Positions 46,201 to 58,200 of a stretch of 64,000 nucleotides of DNA are shown here, piece after piece (the stretch's first letter is position 1; every line of letters starts with the position of its first letter). The notes beneath the pieces were generated by a model, which did not search any database, had not been told where the DNA came from, and was given only the letters and a program-made list of their open reading frames with translations. The DNA is from Styela clava (Eukaryota > Chordata > Ascidiacea > Stolidobranchia > Styelidae). The stretch is from NCBI RefSeq assembly GCF_964204865.1, contig NC_135257.1:5726151-5790150 (forward strand), in the 5' to 3' direction. A program made the position numbers and the translations under genes.

Positions 46201-49200
46201 TTTGAGTATTGTTCTAGTCTTACAAGAAGGCTGTCGACTAAATTTTGTTTTCTATAAATAAATTTTATTAAGTCGTTACTTTAAAGTACAGAGTGCCGCA
46301 AAGAACTTTTACTATCCAACAGGACAACCAGTCATAGTCGTAACAGCATTAGATATATTATAGCTCATGTTATACTTATTTTGGATATATATAGTAAAAT
46401 TATTAATTAGATATACAAGGATTTTTTAGAATTCATTTTATTCAAATTGCAGAATGTTACAATATTATTCTGTAATGCAGTTTTTCCCGAGTTTGTTAAT
46501 TGTAATGTAGAAATAGATTTAGAAGTTATTATCCATTTTATATATTTGCGTCCTATTTCATTCATCATCCGGCGTATTCGCAGTAGAGTAATACAAAACG
46601 GGTTTGTTCACTAGTGGGTGATGATGTTTGCCGTAAATTTACACAAAATACTTCAAGGTTTTCATGAATGCATTAAATATTTAATACAATGACGACTAAA
46701 TAGCGTTTTCATGATAAGTAAGTTCTCCATAAGCAGGGAGTGCGGTTAAATAAAATTTAAATTTCACGTACATATGTATTTTCAACATATGTAAAAACTC
46801 ACTTCTTTGCTTTGAATGCATTCAATATTTGTGAGAATCCTGGCCTTGACTCTGGGACTTCTCCCCAACATTCTGTGACGAGTGTTCGTAGTTTAGTTTC
46901 AATTATCACGTCATCATTGTCAGCAAGTGTTGGTCGGAATGGATTGTTGAGTTGTACCAGCTTAACTCGCTCGCAAATGTCTAAATAATGGAAGGTTTAA
47001 AAACGTAGTATGAGTAAATATGAATGAAATAGTGTAAAAACGAACAAAAAGTGTAATTGTTTTGTGTTTATTATGCTTTACTTAATTAACGTATTAAATC
47101 ATAACGTTTTACCTCTTGGCGTCCAACTATTCTCTTCTGACTCGCCAAGATAAAATGCCCCTTTTCTGTACAATATTTCTTGCACAATAATTGCAAAACT
47201 GTAAACGTCTCCTTTCTGCGTTCCCTTCAAAGATGCATTGTCATCCCTGAGTAACTCAGGTGCCGTCCATACCATGTCTGAAAATTGGAATAGTTCGATG
47301 TAGGATATCTAAGTGAGCTTGTTGTTTTGAACAGTTGATTTATTTAAGGTCATTGATAGAAAAAAGGATTTGCATTAAAGAAGTCTATACATTTCAAATG
47401 GTTATTAGAGCCACTAAATCCCTTTAAAGTGTTTGGTAGCATTGCCCGTTTGCCCAATAAGATATATATATATTACACGCATCCATACAACGCTTTGATT
47501 TGGATGTTAATAAAATGTTTTGTGCTTTTAAGATGAGTACACCTGTGTGCAATTATCATCCACCTATTTCTAAGCACGCAGATTGAGGTATCACTATAGC
47601 AACTAACCCCCAAATGTACCCCATTTCATGTTGAAATCATCAAAACAAAGTTAATTTTTCCCAAAATTTGAACAAAGACTTTCGTAGAAATCAAATTACA
47701 CCAGTTTTAAGAACATAACATGTTCCACCCAGTCATTATCAAATTAAAATTTATATTCTTAAGACCTTTGGCACTGATTAAAATAATTATATCTAAGTTT
47801 CCATCCGTACGATGTACACATCCCTTATTGAGATAATTGGAGTTTCTGTTTATAACGTGAATCACGAGCTCACGTTTATAGTATTTAATAAGATTTATGA
47901 TCGACGTATAAATACGACTCGATATCTCTCAATGTGAGGATGTAAACCATTCTAATCTAAGCTAGTGTGGATAAATGTTTTAAGATTTGTATTCTGTGTG
48001 TTGTGGAAATTTACGAATAAAAACATATAGAGATTTTTAACGTATCTTCATTCACGTGGGCGTTGAAGCTGAAGGGTGAACGGGTGACTTGCAAGTCAAA
48101 GACAATCTACAAATTAGCAATATACGGTGACATCACATTCATTTACCAATTATATATGCTATATCACCACCTATAGAAAATTGAATACCTTTCCAGTGAT
48201 CGTATCCAACTACGCTGTCTCTTCTTTCCCTGTTACGAAACGACGTCAGCCCAAAGTCTGTAATCTTTACCACAAATCTGCTATCGACGAGGCAATTTGA
48301 TGACTTTAAATTACCGTGTGAATGAATTGTACTCCGGTGAATATGCTGCATGCCATAGGCAATATCCATTATCAAAGAAGTCCTATAATACAATAAGCTT
48401 GACTAATGTAACAATCTAGTCAGAAGATATGAAGACGAATTACAAATTTTAAGTAACCCTCATTCCTGGTGCGAGTCGCTACGTTTTTACTGTCATTGCA
48501 AGTACATGAGTGCAAATGTTTATGGGTGCAAATATACGTGGATGCAAATGTACATGGGTGCAAATGTCCTGGGGGCAGTTTACGGGTGCAAATGTACGTG
48601 GGTTCAAAGGTGCTATCACCGATAGATGTATATCGTAATGCGAATTTAGATGTATTTATAGTAAATATAATGGATATATATTGCTAATTCGTTGACTGTC
48701 GCAGACCTGCCACTGTAGGGTTGCCAACCGTCCTTTATTTCAAAGGACAATCTTCTATATGAGATTTTTGTCCTTGTCCTTTTTAGGATGATAATTTGTC
48801 CTTCATTTTTTCCAACGTCGTTCTGCCCGATAGTTATAGTACTGTGTTTGATATTGTTTCGTTTGTAAATCGCCTCCTTTTATGTATTTGCAAGCTTTTA
48901 ATTATTCTTTGTAATTTCGCTTTGGTACGGCTCAAATAGCCAAGATATACCAATTTTATTAACAATTTCAAATATTTTACATTAATTTTCCGAAGAAGTC
49001 AAGTTGCAACACTCCAAGATTTGAGTGAATTCTAGTTCAATAACTGAAAATTCTACGTATAATTGGTCTCTAAGATTTTAGATTATTTCTCAACTCTGCG
49101 ATAACGTATTTGGAAAAAAGATTTGACTTTGGAAAATTATCTCTTTTAGATAATCTTTCTCCAAAATATCAGACACTTGTAAAATTGTAGAGCATTTGAA

Positions 49201-52200
49201 GCTAAAAGACAAACTTAATTTGAATATGTTTGACCTATTTGATGAAGTTGTACTCATCCAAAAAAAATTTTGCACGATTCAAAGCACTAAACTGTTCACA
49301 GAATGCAGCTTGATTGGGTCAATGTTAAATAAACATTAAATGAAAAACACATGAGGATGTTTTTGATATATCTTTTTAGCTTGGATATAATTTGTATTTC
49401 ATTGCTTTATATTGTTCTTTCCTGCAAGTTACAAGATAAATGGTGACGGTAATCTATGTCCTTTATTAAGACTTTTCATAGTTGGCAACCCCACCTGCCA
49501 GTCGCCCGTTCACCCTTCAACGAATTAGCAATATCCATTACATTTGCAATATATTTATTACGTCAATTAATTGCGCAATATATTTGAAGCCTCTCAATAG
49601 TGTGCATATATATTTAGAGTATGAGTTTCAAAGTTCATTATAAAAATATTCTCAAATTCCTTAGCTGTCACGAACTCAAGTCAAGAGCGTTTGAAATAAA
49701 GAAATGCGAGGCGTGAGTTCCAAAGGCTACGGATAGTTAATCATTGCCACAAGACATCGCCAGTCGTTTGAGGTCACTATCACTATATACGCTATATTTT
49801 GAGTGGGACAAGCTGCCTCTGTTTGTTTCTGTGACCACTTGACGGTTATTAAGTGGGGTCGATAAGTCAAACTGAATACTTCTATTTACCTAAAAATGAA
49901 ACGCGTTTTAAAATTATTTGAAGCATGCAGACTTTGAAATGTTGTAATTTTCCATTGTATTCTGTGAACTCCTAATGAACTTTGAAACCGTTTTGCTAAA
50001 TTGTTGTTTGAAATGAATCGAATGCTCTCAAATTTCCATTAAATTAAAATGGTTGGAGTTATTTTAGATTTTTCTCGGCTACGTATGGCTCGTTCTTTCA
50101 CCTTAACATTTGCGCCACCACGTGAATATTCTAACGATCGATCAACGGAGTGGCTCAACAAATGGCGCCGGGGAAGTTTAGCAGACATCCAGTCGTATGC
50201 GAAGAATTGCAAAATATCGTCATATTTAGATTCGCTGCGACATCCAGGATACGAAAGCATGAACTGTTCGACTTACTAACCAGTACTCGAATCAGGAACC
50301 AACAACTTGGAGCCTTTATGCAAACGCTGAAACGCTTTTACTGAGCCCAATCATATTTCTGTTTATAAATTAGCAAAGTCAGCAAATATGCAATGGGTGA
50401 GTGTGCGAGATTACTTCAAAGTCTATAAATATAGCTTCAGGTGTCGTGTGTGGAATTTGTTTGAATTTAGAGACCATTTCAAGAATAGCCTAATGGCGCT
50501 TGCAAATTGCCATCTTTAATTGCATAACGGTAATATATATAATAGTACGTAACTACCGGTACCATAAATAGGCTACTCTAAATTGTGAAAAAATATGATA
50601 CCCCGAACCTTGATTGATATTATTACGCCGGTACTATGGCGTAAATAATAAATAGATATATATCATTGATATTGCCGGAACCAAAACTACCGGTAGGGTA
50701 GATTACTGCAAAAGGTTGAAATTTATGTTGGTATCAGCCAAAGAATCATATTATAAAATTCGTAATACGCAGACGAATTTCGTCCCGGGGAAACAATTTT
50801 ACCGTAATTTGGAAAGCACTCTAGTGATAACAAGCGCTGTATACCTGAAAACATCATCTACGTCCACCCAGTCAGTATCGCCTTCGAGAAAATCTTGCAA
50901 CGAACCTCGAGAACAATATTCAGTTAAAATCGTGACTGGAGAATCCACACTTGCTCCGATGAATTTGCACAAATGTTCGTGTTCCAGAGATAACATCTTT
51001 AGATTGGAAAAAAACATTGAAAAAATAGTCATGATTATATAGGCACGTTACTATTATTGGCATGGTATGTATCAGGAATAGCTATTTGCATAGCTGTCCT
51101 GAACTGGTGAGCAAATTTGGCGGGAATTTTTAAATTTGACAGTTTTTTTTATAATATTTTTGGATAGATAATTGAGAATCTGTACATAATATGGATGGGA
51201 ATTAAGTCTAGATAGTCTAGGACTAGGAGATACAGCAATTGCATTGCTCATCTTTACTAAAGAGGATGATACTTGGTTTTATGATGTAGTAGGCTATAAA
51301 TGCGTTTGTATTCATAAATATACCTCCAAGTGTATTCGATTTGATGTTTATACCTTGCTCGTTTAGCAGACGGACATGTGAAATACTAGGATTACGAAGC
51401 TTAGTCTGGGTAAAGCGGTTAATAGAAAAACCGTAATCCATCAAATAGGTGTTGAAAAATGTTTTTATCAACTGTTTTGTTTACCGTTTGCAGTTCGACT
51501 AGAATATTTCTATCAAGTTGAATTTTCTGTCTGTGGAACACTTTCACAGCAACAAAATGATTTTTCCATCGCGCTGTCTTAGTAAAAACTTGTCGCCCAT
51601 GTAAATTAAGATGTGAGGTAACAGTGGCTTCGCTGGATTGACTTATTGTTGATCCCTGTAGATGGAAGTGTTAAGCATAATATACAGTATTATACATCTT
51701 GAAGTGTAGTTTTAATATCCCTGGGTTATCGTCGAAATCTTGAAAAAAAAAAGATACTAGTTGTTATTTATTTGAAAAAAAGATATGGCTTAATCACAGG
51801 ATACTAGACAAATTTCTCTCGGATATGAAATAACCCACAAAACCTTGAATCAAGCCTGGTAAAATGTGCTTTAGGTCCCTCAGTGATACGTGGTGATTTT
51901 TTTTTAGGGGGGGGGTTGGGCTTTCCGAGTTTAAATGACATTCGCAAATAGACTATATTTTTCTGTGATATCTCATGAGCTTCGGGTAAATTCAAGCATA
52001 GTTGATAAATATACATAATACTGTTTAAAATCATATCTTCTACCAGCTCACCGATTGCCTTCTTTGCCTCATGTTATAATCAATTTCTTCTGGTTTCACT
52101 CTCCACGCCATGTTACGCAATTTTCTTTCTTTCACAATACGTCTACAAAATTATCAAATAGTGATTGTTCGTACATTTTTGTGGATTTCATACACAGCAG

Positions 52201-55200
52201 GTGAAATTTATGTTAGAAATGAAACTTTTCGCCAAGTTTGGAACTCCCATAAACAGAAAAAAGTAATTGATAGGGAATTTAAATTTTTCTATTTACACAT
52301 TTTATGAAATTCAAAGATGGAAAGCCGTATCAAGTTATTTTTAAAAATTCTCATCTCGAACTTCAGCCAACTTATTTAATTTAAAATACGAGTATACAAA
52401 ACAAGTAAGCAAAAGTGCAGAAGTTTGATAACAATTGACACCAGATGTAAATCATTCAACATTTTGAAAGTATTTACTTCAACTGATTGGCCAAACCGTC
52501 AACCATCCCAGCATTCATGTCCACTTATCTATATTACAGTATCGATATAGTCAATATTACATGTTATCAATTCAATATTAAACTATAAAGTATAAACGAT
52601 CGTCCAAAAATACGTAGAATAAACGTAGATTGCAAAGTAAATTATGACTCACCTATGCGCGATGAAAAGAGTAACGATAAAACAAAGCAGCAGCACGACA
52701 AACGTTCCAATGAGAGCTTTGACAACTGAAAACAGAAGTAAGTATTACTCATTTGAATGGTAAACATTGCTAAAATTAATTTAACTATTTCTACGCATTA
52801 CTTCTCAACGTAAAATAGGATAGATCCTGGGGTCACAATATTTTATTATACAGTCCTATAAAACAGAGACAAAGTTATATCATCAGAACAAAAAACTAAC
52901 AATTCCTAGAATAGGATGAAAATCGCAAGTAGCCTCAAACGAATTTCTTTTAATTTTATCTCTTAAACTGGTTATAGTCTTTTGTTCAGTAAATTTAATA
53001 ATATCGGGTAGGTTTGTAATGATCACGTAAGATTGTTGTGAGAATTAATGAGATCCTTTTGTTTAAAAAAGCTACCTCATATATATTTATATATAAAGAA
53101 AATATGAAAACGATTGATAAAATAACTTTTACATACGAGTAGACACACGATGTTCTTCGCAAGGTGTATACCCGCAATCTGGTTCGTTCACAGGAGGCTC
53201 ATTACCAGGCCAGTCTATCGGTACAACTTCTACATACGTTTGATTTTCTCCATAGTACACGACTGCTTCCTGCAAAAACAACAAAAGTAGTCATATCATC
53301 TCATATAAATTATATGCCTGTGATTTTGTGTGTGAACTGTTACTCTGTTAGCATCACAATATTCAATATATATATATTTTCTTGAATACCGGAGTTGAAA
53401 ATTTTTGTTTTTGTGTCTACAAAAGGATGATCCCAACCAGTAAAGATTTTACATGCTTCTGTCAAACAATAGTCAATTCTTCAAATAAAAATCGCCCAGT
53501 TGCGGTTTCGCGCCTCATAGATTTCGCTGATTTACTTAATCTAGCAAACAAATGGAAACTCGCCTGAAATTTCTGAGTCGCATTGTTCATATCCATCAGA
53601 GTATAATCCATAACTCTATCCCCTGTTTCAGTTATTTTTACCAAGCCATCAACGCTTTCAAATGTTATATTCCATAGCAGCCGAGTAAATGATCTCCCAT
53701 CTGATAAATCAGTTATATTTCCCTTTTCAATACTCCTGGAATAATTGAACCAGTGCTATATTTTGTGTTTAAAACTACAAATTTATTCTTATCCAATTAA
53801 TTCTGAACTAACAACTAATTCTGGAAATGTTCAAGTGGTAAAGCATGTGATTAAGATGAAGAAGTTACATGTTTTAAATTGAGAACGATCATGATATTAT
53901 ACAGCGTTATTCCGATAGTCCTCGTATTTGTCTGAGCCTGGCTTACTTGTTCACTCCGTGAACTAGAAGTTTTACTGCATCGTAGTATTGAGCAAGAAAC
54001 GGATTGACGAATTGTTCGTCACCCGATATCGCGGATCCCATTTTCTTTTTCATAGAATCTGAGAAGTTTTTATATTTTTCTGTTTTCGATTGACGAAGTG
54101 AAATTACTTGAAGTGCTCTCATTCCATCACTAGAATTTCCAACGTCTTTCGTGCAATAATCTGGAATGTAATTTATAGTTATGGTTACAAATAAAATAAC
54201 AGAGCATCGCGTTAGAATAATTCTTGTATTTCTATAGAAGAAATAGTCTGGAATGTAAACATAAAAGTTTGTGTTTATTGTAACTCTAATGGGCCAAACT
54301 GTCATATTCAAAATATCAACGAAAGTTTTCATTAGCAAGAAGTCTTGGCTGTTCTTGGAATCTCTGATCTCTTCTAACATTTGTTTAAAAACGGCGGCTA
54401 TGACGTATGATATTGTATTAACAATTTGTGAATGTACTCAATTTTTAAAACTTGAAACGTCTTTTCCTAATCTGTCTATATTAAATGTATATTGCTAATA
54501 ACGTTCGATAAACTCACCATTGTTTCCCAGCACTAATTCACAATTTTGATCATCTTCATTGCTCCACTCATATGAAATATTTGTGTTATAAATATCAAGA
54601 TATAGAAACGCATAATCCCCTCCTGTCATTCTCTTTTCCTTTGCTTTATTCATTATATACCTCATCGCTTTTCTTCCAATACACCAAATCGAGACTGGAA
54701 ATAATAAAATATTATAAATACACTTTATTTTTATACTTTGGCTTGTGAAAAATATTATATATATTTGATATTTATTTCCATAAATATTACAAATATGTCC
54801 TGGGATGATTCGCATTAAAATACTTTTTCGTCATTTGTTTGCCCGAAAAAGATTTTATAACTCCCCAAACAGTGTTCAATTTACCACTATGGTCAAGTGT
54901 CAAAATAGTATGATAAATGTCGGTTTTTCGTGCAAGTGTTTTGAAAGAATTGTTTGATCGGTCATGTAACAAGTATTTTATTGTTCCATAAAGCAAGCAA
55001 ACTACGTAGATTCTGGGTTGCTAACATTCGTGTGATCATGCAGAATTTCGTTTTTTTGAGGATACTTATTCAAATAAAACATATTGGCTAATGGTACTGT
55101 TATAAGAACTTATAAAAGTTATATGTGCGATACTATGCTACTATGATACTCTACATCAAGAAGTAGCCTTCTTCAGAACTAAAAACATAGCATTTTAACG

Positions 55201-58200
55201 TTTTAATAAATTTACCAAGAACTTTTTGACAATATTCGACGCATTTGCGGTCAACGCCAGCTTAAAAATTAACTTGAACTTAAACAGAAACTCAAAACGA
55301 TAATGAGTTTACACTTTGACGCTCGCAAACTTTCCTTTTCTAAAATGCAAACAATCCACAACCCTCAATCCAACAAACATTTTATGCAAACGAATTGAGG
55401 GGGTATTACATACAAGACGGATAATTAATTATCCTTAATCGCGATGCTACCAGAAAGTTGGCAGGGGATTGGCAAATAACATTTTTGACAATTTTATAGT
55501 TTTCAAAACGGAATAAAAGTAAGAGTAACTGTTTCTGAAATTTGGTTCGCATTGTCTTTTTTATATCTGGAAATACAATCAGTATGATGGTATCATATAG
55601 CTCACCCACGAACAAAATGAAACTGCGAATCCAAAAAAGGTTTATCTGGCTTCAGCTCGCGGCTAGTAATCTGAAAATTTCGATTACATAAATTTGGCGC
55701 TAGTAATAATCTTTGACTCCGACCCAGAGAAGGGAAGAATAAGAATCGGATCGTCTTTCAACTTTATGGAAAAATACCCTACTAAAAATATTCAAACAAT
55801 ACTTTCATGGTATTACCGCTTCAGAATCACTCAGCTTCCATTTTTTATTCGGTCTCCTAGAGTTTTATATGGTGTAAAAAAATAACCACTCGCTATGGAC
55901 ATGTACGAAATAACAATTATTTAAAGTTCTGCGTCAGGATAAGAAATTAGGTCGTCTTATTTCTGCTTGGTAACGCAAATTAACATTTTCTTCAAAAATT
56001 ACCAGAAGAGACAACATTTTTGGTAAATATTACTATACTTTGGTTATATTTTTGTGCGTGAAGTGTATGAAATTGTAGTTGCGGCGACTCCGGTAGCAAC
56101 CGGGTCGAGAAATTTGAATCTCTCACTATTTATTGGATTCGTCGGACTTGCTGGGCTTGGTTGAATACCAAGAATAGCAACTGCGTCATTTTGTTCATAT
56201 CATATGTTCAATTTAACGTATGACTTGGAAGTAAACAACTTGTTATTAAAGTACTCGAAAATTTCCGATCATTCTGGAAACTAAAATTTGTAGTAATTAA
56301 TTTAATTTAAAACTATCAAAAAAAAAATAACATTTGATGGTCGGAGCGAACGCGTTCTGTCGTCGTGCTTTAGCGTGGCTGTTCTGGAGTGTTTACATTT
56401 CTTCCAGTTCCGGGAATCACCGACTGCGCGGAAGTATCACGTTAAATTTTAAAGTAGTTCAATTGGACAAACATTGACGTAATTTTGTCAGCATTACTTT
56501 AACGTCCAGATAAATATGATGACACTTGGCGGGACATTTTTGTTCATTTCTACAGTTTGTTCGCTCAAACTTCTATCCAAAACGAATATCTAGCCTGGCA
56601 CTAGCGAAAATGAAATTCAAACCCACTATTGAGAAATCTCATATGGGTAATGTGCTTACTCCGTAATCAATAGTCTTCCTGACACGGTATTAACTTCTTG
56701 AACCCCTCACTTAATATACAAGCCCCACATAGGCCCACTGGCACCCCAATAGGCAACAATATTGAATCATTTTAATCCGAAATATTTTTCCCAAAGATGT
56801 TAGCAGAATAGTATGGGGCATTTGATATTAAACTTGTGTAATTGTTTATTTACAAGTGACATCATCTTTTCCGTAGTTGCGTAATCTATTTCCAGTCAAA
56901 TTCTATTACCGTCATCTAATCTCAGAATTTGCTCGTAAATATTTCGTAGGGGCTTGTACAGGGAAAGTATAATGAGGTTGTAGTAAAATTTCCAGTAGTC
57001 TACGTAGTTAAATATTTCCAGCAACCCCTGCTTAACAATTGTAAAGTTGGTAATGCATCTTTGCATGCGTTCTGAAACATGAACAAAATCGATGCCGTAC
57101 AGTTAACGTGGCGACGCGTAGTTTGATCACACAAACGACGCAATCGATTGATGATGCAAAGGTGACGCAAAATTTACCTATATGTTTACATTTAAATATA
57201 GTCTGGACAGCAAACAATATCCGTATCAAATATCAATATATCGTATTCGGATTGTTTATTGCTTATGATAAAGAATTAGGTTGTATGTAATAACCTTTGA
57301 TGTGACATATGATGCCAGTTATCGTACAAATAGTATTATCATATGGACTAAAAGGTTATCCGAGACATCAATTTGTCTTCATATCAAAATTTCGTTATTC
57401 TTAGTCAAGTATTTTTATTAGAGGAGATGTGACTGACACGCGATCCCACGCAAGTAGTATTTGTTCTTAATTTTAGTGAGCCCCTTCGTAGCCGCGAACA
57501 ATTATTTGTATTTTTACACTATTAAAATAAATTAATGACAAATTCTTACCACGTGCATTATTTTTTATGGTATCTAATATTTTATCCGCGTTATTAATAA
57601 CTCCATTATCATCGTTTTGCGCTGAAATGTTATAGTGTTTTCCATTCTGCCAACCCTTTTCTCCTCTGAACTGCGCTGTAACTCCTCCCATAAGGGTAGT
57701 ACAGTCGGATCGCGTCGTTGTGTCCACTGGTGCGCCGTGATTAGTGATACTAAAAAAACATAAAACGAGTTTTGAAGTTGCAAAAAGTTATTATTATTTT
57801 TGAAGGCCATAAAGAATATGTATTTGCCAATATACATTTTAATATATGCTACACATTCCATTATGTAGTAGAGGTAACTGTCATAAAAGCAAATGGATCC
57901 TTAGTTTTTCACAGAAGTATCAAAAGTTGGGCTGAAAAATTTCATTCAGAAGTTCCCTATACACCAGCTTATTGCATAAGGACTTGATTGAAGGCGCAAA
58001 GTGAGTCATAAAATTCATTAATTCTTGCAATATATAATAATTATGATATGAAGAATGTAAATATTAAATACGTGATGATCATCTAGAAATATCTTATTCT
58101 CGATACAAATATTCATTTGCATCAGATATTTCTTTCATTTACCTTTATAACTTTACTCAATAAAATGCATGTTCTATTTTATTATTTTACTGTTATGTTT

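Noticed and set aside
51354-51405. Possible extra guanylate cyclase exon ([17 protein letters not shown]) with AG and GT borders
   Set aside because: It would leave phase 1, but the next certain exon (50996) requires phase 0. Exon 51655-51485 joins 50996 directly and aligns with the family ([13 protein letters not shown]).
55406-55615. Minus-strand frame in the guanylate cyclase intron before the exon at 54694
   Set aside because: No acceptor gives an in-frame join, the sequence does not resemble the ligand-binding domain, and exon 57749-57550 joins 54694-54518 perfectly.
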